From: Bodo saltans | Lineage: Eukaryota; Euglenozoa; Kinetoplastea; Eubodonida; Bodonidae | Length of the DNA: 64,000 nt | Reading direction: 5' to 3' | Assembly (NCBI GenBank): GCA_001460835.1 | Contig: CYKH01000450.1 | Span: 5,564-69,563 of the forward strand | Part shown: in pieces, positions 9,801 to 20,352 of the stretch | How positions within the stretch are numbered: position 1 is the stretch's first letter | How the letters are laid out: every line of letters begins with the position of its first letter | Notes under the pieces: generated by a model | Told to the model about the DNA's origin: nothing | What the model saw: the letters and a program-made list of their open reading frames with translations, nothing else | Databases searched by the model: none | Program-made: the position numbers and the translations under genes

Positions 9801-12254
9801 ATGATGAAATGGACAGCACTTGTTGCGGTCGTCCTCGCAGCTCTGTGTTTTTCCGGATGCAGTGCCTCCATAGCAACTCAAAGTTGGATCCGAACCCAAA
9901 CCCTGCGAAGGGAAAACGGACAGCCGTCGTACAACTACTCCGACGCAATCAGCTCATTAGGACCACTCTTGGCCATCGGAACAACATCCGCTAACAGAGG
10001 GCGAGGTGAAGTCAATATTCTGAAAGATGATGGTGGAGGCTTACGTCGTATTGCCACCATCGCCAACCCTCTTACAGCGGATATTGGTGATGGTTTTGGC
10101 GAATCCATTTTATTGTTCAACTACAACGGGTTCAAACAAGTCGCCATCGCCGCACTCAGCGCGTACTCTGGAGTGGGGTGCGTCTACATTTATCAGCAAG
10201 AAGTCAACAATGAAACGCTTTGGGACTACATTCAAGTCCTTCAGCCTCCCACTGGTACATACGTGAACAACTTTGGGCGGACGATGGCCTACGACGGATC
10301 GCAGCTGCTGATCTCTGCGGAACGTGTCTACGCCTCAGGCCGTCGCTTTGTCGTCACGTCTATCAACGTGATTGGAACGGCCCAGTACATTCAATCCGAC
10401 GGCGTGGAGGACACCATCGGGGGTGACCCACTGCTAGTTTACCGATCGGTTCCTGACCGAAAGAACAAGACGTATCTTGAATTCTACACATCGATCTCTG
10501 ATGCAGACTATTCGCTCAACACAGGCGCGTCGATGGCCATCAGTGGTGACACCATGGTTGTCGGTGCGTCCTACCGCGAGCAATTGAAGTACGGCTCTGG
10601 AACTGACGGCGATCTTGATATCAGCGATGTGAAGTACCTCGATGGCACCGCGTCGTACAACTTTAACACGATTATCATTCGCAGTGGTGGCGTCCTCCTC
10701 GTGGACTCCTACGATGATGTCCGTAACCTTGGCGGAGTGATGACAGTGAAGATCCAGACCCTTTTGTACATCGAGAAGGGCGGACTCATTAACCTGACCG
10801 CAGCAGGCTACAAGGGCGGCCAAACCAGCTTTACCGCGACTCCCCCTGAAGACGGCGCATTTCTTGGAGGCGGCAAAAAGGCTACGTCACAAAACATTGG
10901 TCTATACGCCTGTGAATACAGCACTACAGTGAGTGTCGGCACTAACCTGGGAGCATCGAGTGTCAACTCACTCTCGATCAATCAGTCGTTACCTTTCGCG
11001 GAAGCTTGCGGTGGAGGCGGTGGCTACGGTACTCGAGGTACTGCAGGAACAAAAGTTGGTTGCGGAACGAGCGGTGCTGGAGGCGGTGAGTACGGAGACC
11101 CAGCTCTTACCGTGCTCTACCGAGGTTCAGGAGGAGGCTCAGGCTTCCCGTGGAAAGTGGGAGCAGGTGGTGCTGGCGGCAACGGTGGTGGCATCGTTCA
11201 GATCTCCGCCAAGCAGATCATCAACTACGGAAACATCGACGCTAACGGTGGGCCAGGACTCGATGGTGGTTTTTTCTCCGGTGCAGGTGGTGGTGGCTCA
11301 GGTGGGTCGATCATGCTGGTCGGTGACAACTTAGCCAACTACGGCGTCATCCGTGCGCAAGGCGGAAAAGGAGGTACACGTGCCTCTGGTTCTGGTAGCG
11401 GTGGTGATTTTGGCGTTCGTGGTGGAGACGGTGGTGTCGGTCGAATCAAGTTTGATTTCCTTCAAACCCAAGCACACGGAATTGTCCTTCCCCGACCCGT
11501 CAACGTCACCACGTACCTCGGCGATGTGCTGATCTACAAGCGCAACGCGAGCACACAAGCGTGGGGACTTAAAACATTCCTCCCACGACTTCCCGCGTTC
11601 CAGTTCATTGGGCACTCCGTTGCCCTCAGTGGAAAGATGTTAGCGGTTGCAAGTACGCAAGGTACGCCTGTCACACCGCTGGAGCAAGTGTTTATGATTG
11701 ACATCACCCACATTCAAAATGACTCTTCACCCATCACAACGTACTCCGTTATCAATTCTCCGAATCCTAAGCTGGACCGCTTGTTTGGATACCGGATGGA
11801 CATTGAGAACAACACACTTGTTGTCTCTGCTGAGGGAACGTATGAGACACGAGGCGTCGTGTACATTTTTGAGAGCCGCAATTTTGTGAAGGACCACAAG
11901 AGCCACATCGCGATTTACTCACGCCATCCAGTGACTGGAGATGCGTTCGGCAATCTATTTGTGATGGACTATCCCAAACTGTACATCCAGCTACCACTCT
12001 CGCAGGATGAAACGCTTCCCGCCAACACGCAGAGAAGCATCGGCTGTGTAGTCGTCTACAAACACATGCGCAACGTCAGTGTTGCCAACTCATACGTCAC
12101 CTGCGATTTCTACACCATCACCGCGAATGTTACACTGAATTGCACACTTCACACCTTTGCCACCGATCACTACGTAGCTGGAGATTTGGTGGATGTGCTC
12201 TACATCACCCCTGCTGTGGACTTCCAATCTACTGGTGTCTACACCTTCCAAGTA
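9801..12254 (+). CDS. Secreted or surface protein with FG-GAP-like and glycine-rich repeats (3' end in gap)
   Basis: From ATG 9801, 818 codons are visible before the N run. The start is a classic signal peptide (MKWTALVAVVLAALCFSGCSAS). The body contains spaced blocks resembling FG-GAP/beta-propeller repeats: GDGFGESILLFN, NNFGRTMAYDGSQLLISAE, LNTGASMAISGDTMVVGAS, GHSVALSGKMLAVAS, LFGYRMDIENNTLVVSAEG. Between them lies a ~170-residue glycine-rich segment (~residues 390-560) with cysteines, of the kind found in protist surface proteins. N-glycosylation sequons are common. The family is not known to me by function; an extracellular adhesion or recognition role is an inference. The C-terminus, and any membrane anchor, is lost in the gap. 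Confidence 0.75.
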
Positions 12255-12554
12255 NNNNNNNNNNNNNNNNNNNNNNNNNNNNNNNNNNNNNNNNNNNNNN
12301 NNNNNNNNNNNNNNNNNNNNNNNNNNNNNNNNNNNNNNNNNNNNNNNNNNNNNNNNNNNNNNNNNNNNNNNNNNNNNNNNNNNNNNNNNNNNNNNNNNNN
12401 NNNNNNNNNNNNNNNNNNNNNNNNNNNNNNNNNNNNNNNNNNNNNNNNNNNNNNNNNNNNNNNNNNNNNNNNNNNNNNNNNNNNNNNNNNNNNNNNNNNN
12501 NNNNNNNNNNNNNNNNNNNNNNNNNNNNNNNNNNNNNNNNNNNNNNNNNNNNNN
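12255..12554. other. Assembly gap (300 N)
   Basis: Exactly 300 N separate the surface-protein gene from the C-terminus of a Polo-like kinase. The missing kinase domain alone would need about 800 bases, so 300 is probably a nominal gap size. Confidence 0.95.
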
Positions 12555-13453
12555 CTCAAAAATCCCCAGTGACTCCCTCCAACGTCAAAACGTTACCCGT
12601 GTCAAAGCCAGAACCTTTCAGAGGACGCAGATGCAATGCCGACGTCGTAACAGCACCAGATGTGATGATCCATAGCGCCGCCACAGAAGTAAATGCCGCC
12701 AATTCTGTTGCTGTTGATTCGCCGCCTGCAGCACGTGTGGAGAGTGAAAAGGACGCTGCCGCTCCTGTTCATTCTTCGAATCACAAACGAAAGCCGCCGC
12801 CACCAAAGAAAGGATCAAAGAATGTGGTCGAAATTTTTACACCCGAAACCGTAGGATCGAGCACTGCTGCTGATGCAGCGCCACTGTCCGCCATTCAACA
12901 ACAACTACGTAGCGCTGAAGGTGACCTGCCTCCACCAGCCAACGTCAACATGCGCAATACAATCGTGCCTGCGGTGGAATGGTTTACGATGCACTACGTT
13001 GATAAAGTTGGCGTGCCGTATATTTTCACAAATGGTGATTGTGGTATTCACTTTAACGACGGCAGCTGCATGCAGATTACGGGAGGAGAGGGTAAGCTCT
13101 CGAAACATCTGCTTTATGTCAACAAGAATCGTCATTACTTCACAGTGGCAGCCAGCAATGAAAGTCTTGTCGCTATTCCAAGGCGCTTGGAGAAGAAGCT
13201 CTTTGCGGTTCTTTGGTGCCGCCAGTATCTCAAAGCAGAAAAGCACGCCAAGACAGGAGTGCAATGCAAACAAAGTGCGAACCCCCCAAGATGGAAGGAC
13301 CGCATTTCATCTCTGGATCTCAACGACCCTCCCTCTTTTGTTGCAGCAGTCATGACCACTGACGGGGACTCGAAACCAGAGTTCCTTATGTCGAACACTG
13401 CGCAGCCATACCCGAACGACACTTACTATTTGTCTGGAGACGACCGACCGTAG
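12555..13453 (+). CDS. Polo-like kinase, C-terminal part with one polo box (5' end in gap)
   Basis: The frame enters from the gap and codes ~299 residues. A charged, proline-rich linker (HKRKPPPPKKGSKNVVEIF) is followed by a polo-box domain at about 12960-13260. The core AVEWFTMHYVDKVGVPYIF, then GDCGIHFNDGSCMQI, corresponds to the W-x-D-Y-S-x-K-Y-G...GVLFND pattern of PLK1-type polo boxes. The block HYFTVAASNESL, then KKLFAVLWCRQYLKAEKH, matches the end of polo box 1. Polo boxes bind phosphopeptides and direct the kinase to basal bodies, the flagellum attachment region and the spindle. Only ~60 residues follow, without an evident second polo box, whereas PLK1-type proteins have two. The kinase domain should lie in the gap. 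Confidence 0.75.
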
Positions 13454-13779
13454 TCATTCTCTTCTTCGGCAACATGAAAATGTGTCTCACATAGAAAATC
13501 GCGCTTTTCTCGCGCACAAACACAGATCATCCCCTTGAGGTCAACGAATTTGACTGACTCTCGTGCAGACTACCCGTTTCTAAGTGGATGAAGTCTCAGT
13601 GCACGTCTTCACATTTATCTATCTTCTTTTGCATATCACTATCTCACGCAGTGTTGACACACGAGATGAGTACCTGAAACAGAAATTGAAACAATCGCAT
13701 GTGAATTCGTCCTTTGTTTGTTGTCAGCCAAACCGCCAAATTTGTTGACACACAGATTATCTTTTTCTCCACAATAGTG
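13454..13779 (+). other. Spacer, 326 bp
   Basis: No gene is seen. Short pyrimidine-rich stretches at ~13610-13635 and ~13761-13770 could serve trans-splicing of the downstream oxygenase. Confidence 0.4.
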
Positions 13780-14826
13780 ATGAAGCGCCATATCAACGTG
13801 ATTCCTGCTGAGTTGCTCACGAGCGTGTCCGTCGATGCATCAAGCCTTCAAACAGACGAAGGAGCCACGGCGTTCGCTGAAGTCATGGATACCTTTGGGT
13901 TTGCCGTTATCACGAACGTTCTGACAGAAGAAGAAGCTGCTGTCGCGGAAGCGCTTTTTGACGAAGATTTATTCTCCATTGTCGATCTACCTGATGACGA
14001 AAAGTTGAAGCAAACGTGCTTCCAGCCGAAGAGTGGAGGAAAGTCGTACGCGAAGCGTTGGCCTTCAGACATGTTCCCCCTTGGACGAGCGAATCCAGCG
14101 TTTGCCTCTGATTATGGACTGCCGCAAGGAAAGTGTGCGTGGAAATGCCGCACAAACCCAAACGTTCATCGTGTCTTTGAGGTGATGTTTGGTGGTTGCA
14201 AGGACTTATGCGTTGGAATGGACAACATCTTTTTTGATAACTCTCGAGAGAACCACACCATCCCAGATGCTGATCGAGAAGAAGACCTTTGGCCTCACGC
14301 TGACCAAAGTCTTCACGCCGATGGAGGTGACAAGCCATGCTATCAAGGAATTCTGTACTTGTGGCCCAGTAATGAGTATTCTAGCACAACGGTCGTGTGG
14401 CCAGGCAGCCACAAAGACGCGTACGTGAAGATGATGGCAGAGCGCGCCTACGGTCATCACTATTGCCGACTCCCTCCTCAGTATCATGAAGATTTCGCCA
14501 ACGGTGCAGTGCGTGTTGTCATTCCCCGTGGCGGTATGATCCTGTGGAACTCGAAGCTTCTTCACCAAGGTTGGAATATTGGCCCTCGCCTCGCAGTGCC
14601 AATTTGTATGGAGCCGAAGGAAAGGAGAGCAGAGGGTGTGATCGATAGAAAACGCCTTGCCGTTGAGAAGGGCGTACCAACCACCCACTGGGCGTCGTTG
14701 GGGCTGATTCATGGGTGTGTGACAGAACGCCCTGGCGGCTCAAAGAAGTTTCCACTTTGCGCAAAGGCACAGGAATGGATTATGGCATCCGGTGACATTG
14801 ATCTGGCCATTGCAGAACTGCTGTGA
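13780..14826 (+). CDS. Phytanoyl-CoA dioxygenase-like 2-oxoglutarate/Fe(II) oxygenase (copy 1)
   Basis: The protein has 348 residues from ATG 13780. It has the PhyH-type facial triad: HAD (His173, Asp175) in WPHADQSLHADGGDKPCYQG, and a distal His at ~262 in LLHQGWNIGPRLAVPICM, with the nearby Arg a candidate for binding 2-oxoglutarate. The block STTVVWPGSHKDAY is also typical of this superfamily. Such enzymes use 2-oxoglutarate, O2 and Fe(II) to hydroxylate small molecules; the substrate cannot be inferred. No targeting signal is visible, suggesting a cytosolic protein. It is followed by a tandem duplicate (15119-16183) with the same N-terminal motif HINVI-AELL and the same catalytic residues. 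Confidence 0.85.
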   Translation: MKRHINVIPAELLTSVSVDASSLQTDEGATAFAEVMDTFGFAVITNVLTEEEAAVAEALFDEDLFSIVDLPDDEKLKQTCFQPKSGGKSYAKRWPSDMFPLGRANPAFASDYGLPQGKCAWKCRTNPNVHRVFEVMFGGCKDLCVGMDNIFFDNSRENHTIPDADREEDLWPHADQSLHADGGDKPCYQGILYLWPSNEYSSTTVVWPGSHKDAYVKMMAERAYGHHYCRLPPQYHEDFANGAVRVVIPRGGMILWNSKLLHQGWNIGPRLAVPICMEPKERRAEGVIDRKRLAVEKGVPTTHWASLGLIHGCVTERPGGSKKFPLCAKAQEWIMASGDIDLAIAELL

Positions 14827-15118
14827 ACGGTACTTGCTTGCTTGCTTGGTCAAGTAAATAGAGCGTTGCCCGTTGTCATTGTTTGTTTATTTGCACGCTC
14901 CTTCATGAAAGTATCTGTTGATCTTTTTGAAGGAAAACTTTTGTTTGTTTGTCTTCACTTGGCTGGAGGTTCCTTCGCACATTCTAACTCCGCCGTCAAA
15001 ATTCGTTCGCGATCAAACGCATTAACATTTCTAACAGAGAAAATGGTCAATGAATCAAAAATTGACTATCATCGGCTTCTGATGTACAAAAAGACTGACA
15101 AGCGCACAATTCCACAAA

Positions 15119-16183
15119 ATGTCGATCAAGGAACAAGCGCACATTAACGTGATCTCTGCTGAGCTCCTGGGCAGCGTCACCGTTGCTGCACCAAGCCTTC
15201 ACACTGAAGATGGTGCCAAGGCGTTCCTCGCAGTGATGGACACGTTTGGGTTCGCCGTGGTCACGGACGTTCTCACCAAAGAGCAGGTTGCAGTGGCGGA
15301 GAGCCTCTTTGACGACGACCTCCGCTCCATCGTTGACCTGCCCGACGCCGAAAAGAACACAAAGCCCTGCTTCCTTCCGAACACTGGCGAATCCGTTGCC
15401 CGCAGGTGGTCCGACAAGCATCCCCTTGGGCGATACAACCCCTCATTCGCCTCTGACTACGGAGTACCACACGGCCGCTGCGCGTGGTACTGTCGAACGA
15501 ATCAAGCCGTTCATCGCGTGTTCGAAGTTTTGCACAACAATGACAAAGAACTTTGTGTTGGAATGGACAACGTATTCTTTGACAGCAGTCGTGAAAATCA
15601 CTCAGAGACTGCAAAGCCAGACTCTGAGATTGAAGAAATTCTTTGGCCCCATGCTGACCAGAGCATTCATGCGGCAGGCGGAGATCAGCCGTGCTATCAG
15701 GGGATCGTCTATGTGTGGCCGAGCAGCCAGTTTACAAGCACAACGGTAGTGTGGCCACGCAGTCACAAGGATGCTTACTTGAAGATGATGGCGGTGCGCT
15801 CTTACAGCAGTCATTTCTGTCCACTGCCAAAATCAGCGTTGGAAGATTTCATTGCGGGTGCTGTGCGCGTCGTCATTCCTAGCGGCGGTATGATACTATG
15901 GAATTCCAAACTGATTCATCAAGGTTGGAATATCGGTCCTCGCCTTGCTGTGCCGATCTGCATGGAACCAAAATCTCGTCGATCATCCGACGCGCTGGAG
16001 CGGAAAATGACCGCCTGCAAAGAGGGCGTGCCAACTACACATTGGGCGTCGTTGGGCTACTTTCATGGTTGTTGCAAAGAGGATAATGGAGGCACAAAGG
16101 ACTTCCCATTGGTGTTCAACTGCCACAAGTGGATGATTAACAAAGCTGGAGACGTAGACGCTTCCGTTGTTGCCCTGCTTTAG
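15119..16183 (+). CDS. Phytanoyl-CoA dioxygenase-like 2-oxoglutarate/Fe(II) oxygenase (copy 2)
   Basis: The protein has 354 residues and is colinear with the preceding gene along its entire length. The iron ligands are retained: His178 and Asp180 in WPHADQSIHAAGGDQPCYQG, and the distal His at ~267 in LIHQGWNIGPRLAVPICM. The upstream spacer is ~290 bp. The two copies differ at many positions, so this is an established duplication rather than a recent one, and both keep all catalytic residues. The conserved GVPTTHWASLG segment near the C-terminus is shared. A small-molecule hydroxylase is likely; the substrate is unknown. Confidence 0.85.
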   Translation: MSIKEQAHINVISAELLGSVTVAAPSLHTEDGAKAFLAVMDTFGFAVVTDVLTKEQVAVAESLFDDDLRSIVDLPDAEKNTKPCFLPNTGESVARRWSDKHPLGRYNPSFASDYGVPHGRCAWYCRTNQAVHRVFEVLHNNDKELCVGMDNVFFDSSRENHSETAKPDSEIEEILWPHADQSIHAAGGDQPCYQGIVYVWPSSQFTSTTVVWPRSHKDAYLKMMAVRSYSSHFCPLPKSALEDFIAGAVRVVIPSGGMILWNSKLIHQGWNIGPRLAVPICMEPKSRRSSDALERKMTACKEGVPTTHWASLGYFHGCCKEDNGGTKDFPLVFNCHKWMINKAGDVDASVVALL

Positions 16184-16475
16184 CTTGGCGCACTTGCGCT
16201 CGCATTACCTTTTTGAGGGGGATTTGATTCAAATTTTGGACCTCTAGCGCATTTATTATCTCGTTTCGCTCAAGCTACTTGATGCTGCCATCCTCTCTCC
16301 TTTTTTCGTTGCAACAAAGTTATGCTTCATATGATTAACGTTACACGAACTTTTTTCTTGATTCTTTCTCATTAACTCGCACGTGAAATGGGTCTCAATG
16401 ATTTCGTTTTGTCTTCGTCACCAAGCAGCATTAGACAAACCTTCCTACAACCCCGTAGAGCAAGATCACCCAGCA

Positions 16476-17234
16476 ATGGCGTTTAAGATCCCCGAGAAGC
16501 GCGATCAGCTTATCATTACCGCAAAGCTTGCTGAGCAATGCGAACGCTATGATGAGATGCTCGTCTGCATGAAGCGTGTTGTGAAGTCCACCCCCGATCT
16601 TGGTAGCGAGGAGCGCAACCTTCTGTCTGTGGCCTACAAGAACGTCATCGGCTCTCGCCGTGCGTGCTGGAGGGCAATTTCCTCGCTCGAGTCCAAGGAG
16701 GACGTCAAGCGTGGTGCTGGTTCTCAGCTCCCCCTCATCCGCGCCTACAAGAAGCAGATTGAGGCCGAGCTTGGCGAAATTTGCGTTGATATTCTGGACC
16801 TGCTTGACAAGTACCTGATCCCCGCTGCCCCCAATGAGGACGCCAAGGTCTACTTCTACAAGATGAAGGGAGACTACCACCGCTACTACGCTGAGATCGA
16901 CAACGGTGATGACCAGCGTGACAAGGCCCTTGAGGCCTACACCCGCGCCACCGAGTATGCGACCTCCCTGAAGGCCACCAGCCCTATCCGTCTCGGCCTT
17001 GCCCTCAACTTCTCTGTTTTCTACTACGAAATCCTCAAGTCCCCTGATAAGGGATGCCAGCTTGCTCGCCAAGCGTTCGAGGAGGCCCTCAACGACCCCG
17101 AGGTCCTTGATGAGGAGCAGCACAAGGAGGCTGCTCTGATTATGCAGCTCCTCCGTGACAACCTTGCCCTCTGGACCGAGGACATCCACCCCGAGAACGC
17201 TGATGACGGCATGAAGATGGAGGATATGGAATAG
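16476..17234 (+). CDS. 14-3-3 phosphopeptide-binding protein
   Basis: The protein has 252 residues from ATG 16476 ([12 protein letters not shown]). Both family signatures are present: [20 protein letters not shown] and a C-terminal [19 protein letters not shown]. 14-3-3 proteins are all-helical dimers that bind phosphoserine or phosphothreonine motifs and modulate kinases, cell-cycle proteins and others. An upstream in-frame ATG exists at 16398. A pyrimidine tract (16404-16422) and AG at 16424-16425 lie after it and look like the trans-splice acceptor, favouring the shorter start. Codons are strongly biased to C- or G-ending forms (GAG, AAG, CTC, GCC) compared with neighbours, the usual sign of an abundant protein. 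The acidic C-terminal tail ([10 protein letters not shown]) is normal for the family. Confidence 0.96.
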   Translation: MAFKIPEKRDQLIITAKLAEQCERYDEMLVCMKRVVKSTPDLGSEERNLLSVAYKNVIGSRRACWRAISSLESKEDVKRGAGSQLPLIRAYKKQIEAELGEICVDILDLLDKYLIPAAPNEDAKVYFYKMKGDYHRYYAEIDNGDDQRDKALEAYTRATEYATSLKATSPIRLGLALNFSVFYYEILKSPDKGCQLARQAFEEALNDPEVLDEEQHKEAALIMQLLRDNLALWTEDIHPENADDGMKMEDME

Positions 17235-17763
17235 ACACAAAGTGCTCAACCAACGATGGAACATGCGCCTCTATTAGAACGTCTTCGCACAATCGACCAT
17301 GACATATGCGGTAACAAAAATTGCGAAGAAAAGAGTCAACCCCTCTATTCATCAAATCGTCGTTTTTTGTGTGTGTTACCGCTAGTTGTTGTTGTGAAAA
17401 GTGTGCGGCAACGAAGAGGAGGAGGAACGAAGAAACGAGTAGTGTTTTTGATGCCATAGTGAGACCTTCAACGCCCACTACAGAATAGCGACTATGTGTT
17501 CGACGAGAAAGGAAAACCGAAAATTTTGATTTCAATCAAGAGGAGAAAAGAGCGGTGAAAAGAAATGTGTGTGAATGAGAGGATGGAAGCGACAAGGTTT
17601 GAACTGCTTCTGAACAGCAGCAAATGGAACCTTGATATTTTCGTTTGTGGAACAAAATCAAAAACAAATCTTTTTTTCTGAAGAACAAGCTCCTTGTTGC
17701 TAACACAGCTGAAATGACTTACCTGTGTTTTTTTTCTTCATTCGACCAGTGAGACCACCAAGA
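17235..17763 (+). other. Spacer with a clear splice-acceptor-like signal
   Basis: No gene is seen in these 529 bp. At 17725-17749 a T-rich run ends in ACCAG, 15 bases before ATG 17764; this is a good candidate trans-splice acceptor. Confidence 0.5.
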
Positions 17764-20013
17764 ATGCCTAGCCAGCCCTCGTCACTCGAACGAAAGCTCA
17801 TCGTCCTCCTGATTGGATGCAAAGATCTTCCAGGCCATCGTGCCACCGGCGTCAACGATGCTTACGTGTCCCTTAAGATTATGGAAGAATACTACAAAGC
17901 AGATGAGGTCAGTGTCGCCACGCCTGAAGTATTGCAGTTGACCACGTCAGACGTTGTGGGGGACAACGGATTCGGAGACCTTCTTCAGCCCAATGAATCC
18001 GTAAACGTAGAATCCCTCGCGCACACCGCAGTCATCTCAAGCGATGGGTCACCCATGAACTCTGTAGAAGGTGGAACCCCAGCTCTTGGTGGACGGCGAC
18101 AATCTGTTGCGTTTTCCCCAACGGTGATGAGTGAACGGAAGACTTCATTCAGCGCTCCTCGACGACAATCAATGCGGCGCCAATCTATGCGTCGAGGAAG
18201 TTCTTTTTCTGGTAACTCACTTCCAGACACCAAGAACCTCGAGAAGGTCGTAGAGATGCTCGATGGTCAAAAGTACCAGTCTTCTTTGAAGCAGTCCACT
18301 AGCAATCCAGAATACGGTCAAGTATTCGTGTTTGATCATCTGCAGATTCCACTGCGCCGAAGAAGCAACTCCATGCTCCTGAACAATACTCTCACAGGTG
18401 GCAGCGATCCAACCATTGCTCGACGACTGCACGTTGATCGAAAGAAAATTAATGGAAAGTTCACTCTACGGCTGGAAGTGATGGACACAACCTCGTCTAA
18501 GGGACTTGGTGAGCGATTCTGCTTTGGTGAAGTACAGCTGGGAGAGTTACAACAAGGAAAACGCACAACGTTGTGGGTGCCCCTTGATACGGATACTAGC
18601 GTGGATAACATCATCCGCCCAAGCACCGCAGCTTTGGAGTCTCTTGACGGGCTCGCAGAAACGCAGGCAGAGATGGAAGCCCGAATTGCCAAGTACGAGA
18701 AGCGGCCAAAGATTGGCCTTGTGCTAGAGCCTGTAAACTTTGGTGTTCTCCCTGAATCTGTGCGCAATGAATCGACCGATGAGGCTATTCTTCGTGCACT
18801 GAAGGAAGAGCTTGGGACCATCTTTGAAAGCAGTCTGCTCCGCAAACTTCACTCATTTCTGACGTCAGCGGATGAGCAAGGCGTTGAATGGTTCGAACGA
18901 GAAGATGTGGTAGAGATGATCCTTGAGTTGTACTTTTTCACAGGAACATCTGCTCCCCCTGATGTCGATATAGTGGAAGAAGTTCAGTACCTAATGGCCC
19001 TTTTTGACCGCGCTCCAGACGAAGGGGTCAATATCTCTGAGTTGTGCGGCATCCTTAAAATGAGCAAGTTTGCGGTATCGATCCATCCAAGGTGGCTGGT
19101 GGGGAGAAAGCTATCCGTTGTGACGGCATCGTCGATAGCAGGTGCACTTTGGGATCCAGCAGCGCTGCCCCCTCCATTTGAATATGCTGGGTATCGTCGA
19201 GCCAACGGCGCCGTGTACGAGAAAACAAAGCGACCTACCATGCCCAAATTGCCATTGTATGCTGTGAAAGCATACGTCAACTTGTACAATGAGCTCTATG
19301 CAGATGAGGAGGCTCGACATGCGAAAATAGAACTTGAGCGCCTTGCACTTGAAGAAGAAGATGAAGCTCGACGTCAACGCGACGAAGAAGATCACAAACG
19401 TGGACATTACCGAGATGACACAACACCAATGTTTCTCCCGAAAAGCGACAAGAATCGGAGATACACAGAAGACCGCGAAGAGCGATCGCTAGCTCAATTA
19501 TTTGCACCGCCACGTGTTCGCACTGCGCGTGACGACGACCTTCCCTCCACCTTCCATGAGCATATCGACAAGAAAATTGTGGAATATGCGCTGCTGCAGC
19601 AATGCCAAGTGAAAGACTCTGTCCTTGTTTGCTGCCGGGTGCGTGGAGGACGCTACATCAATTGCAGTTTTGAGTGTTGCGTGTTAGATCAAGCTGTGGA
19701 GGTTGTCGACGCATCATTCATCCGCTGCTGCGATGTGACTCAATGCCGCATCTCCGGGAGTACGCCAGTCAACTGTCGGATGGCGTACACTGCCCTGCGT
19801 GAGTGCCCTCTTGTGCCACAATGCTCACTCTATTCATGTGACATTTCAAACGGATCAGTTGTTGTTCAATCGTATCTACGAGAGTGCACGATTGACCCTA
19901 CAGTGAAAGATGAAGGCGCGAACAAGTTTGATGTGTGTAGATTTGCTGAGAAAACTCGACAAACACTTATGGATAAGCTGCTAGAGTCCCCTGCATCACT
20001 GCTTGGAGAGTAA
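17764..20013 (+). CDS. C2-domain protein with coiled coil and cysteine-rich repeat C-terminus
   Basis: The protein has 749 residues from ATG 17764. The N-terminus (RKLIVLLIGCKDLPGHRATGVNDAYVSLKI) reads as the first strands of a C2 domain. A long serine/arginine insert (RRQSMRRQSMRRGSSFSG) follows, and then the remaining strands (GKFTLRLEVMDTTSS, GLGERFCFGEVQLGEL). C2 domains bind membranes, often with Ca2+. Residues ~360-440 are helical and could be EF-hand-like without clear Ca2+ loops. A short acidic coiled coil lies at ~535-560. The last ~120 residues repeat a short Cys/Ser/Asn pattern (RYINCSFECCVLDQA, DASFIRCCDVTQCRISG), which suggests a small right-handed beta-helix. I do not recognise the whole architecture; a membrane-associated scaffold is a guess. 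Confidence 0.7.
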   Translation: MPSQPSSLERKLIVLLIGCKDLPGHRATGVNDAYVSLKIMEEYYKADEVSVATPEVLQLTTSDVVGDNGFGDLLQPNESVNVESLAHTAVISSDGSPMNSVEGGTPALGGRRQSVAFSPTVMSERKTSFSAPRRQSMRRQSMRRGSSFSGNSLPDTKNLEKVVEMLDGQKYQSSLKQSTSNPEYGQVFVFDHLQIPLRRRSNSMLLNNTLTGGSDPTIARRLHVDRKKINGKFTLRLEVMDTTSSKGLGERFCFGEVQLGELQQGKRTTLWVPLDTDTSVDNIIRPSTAALESLDGLAETQAEMEARIAKYEKRPKIGLVLEPVNFGVLPESVRNESTDEAILRALKEELGTIFESSLLRKLHSFLTSADEQGVEWFEREDVVEMILELYFFTGTSAPPDVDIVEEVQYLMALFDRAPDEGVNISELCGILKMSKFAVSIHPRWLVGRKLSVVTASSIAGALWDPAALPPPFEYAGYRRANGAVYEKTKRPTMPKLPLYAVKAYVNLYNELYADEEARHAKIELERLALEEEDEARRQRDEEDHKRGHYRDDTTPMFLPKSDKNRRYTEDREERSLAQLFAPPRVRTARDDDLPSTFHEHIDKKIVEYALLQQCQVKDSVLVCCRVRGGRYINCSFECCVLDQAVEVVDASFIRCCDVTQCRISGSTPVNCRMAYTALRECPLVPQCSLYSCDISNGSVVVQSYLRECTIDPTVKDEGANKFDVCRFAEKTRQTLMDKLLESPASLLGE

Positions 20014-20352
20014 TTGGTGGCGGGTTGAAGATTATCCTTAGATGCTTTTTTTATGTACACTTTATTCAATTCACTACTCATGTCGGTTGCTCTATTCATT
20101 TCTTTGAAACAAAAACGAAATTTGTTCTTCTTATTTTTTTGTTTTGGTTTGACTTTTTTCTACACCACAGAACTTATTTCTGTCGTCTCTCGAGGGTCAA
20201 AGAATTATTGAATATTGTGTGCGCATTTCCTTTTCCTCCCGCCACCCAAGTACCTGCCAATCGCTGATCACTGCTACCACACCAAGCAAAGTTTGTGTAG
20301 TGTAAGCGTATACCCAACCTCTCTTCACGTATTCACTCAAAAGGGAAAAAAA
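20014..20352 (+). other. Spacer, 339 bp
   Basis: No gene is seen. T-rich DNA at ~20110-20175 and a pyrimidine tract at ~20226-20245 ending at CCCAAG are compatible with polyadenylation and trans-splicing of the flanking genes. Confidence 0.4.

Noticed and set aside
16431-17264. Long antisense open frame of 277 residues opposite the 14-3-3 gene
   Set aside because: It mirrors a conserved 14-3-3 gene with GC-rich third positions, which suppress stops on the opposite strand. Its protein is low-complexity (Leu/Val/Gly) and every other gene is on the + strand.
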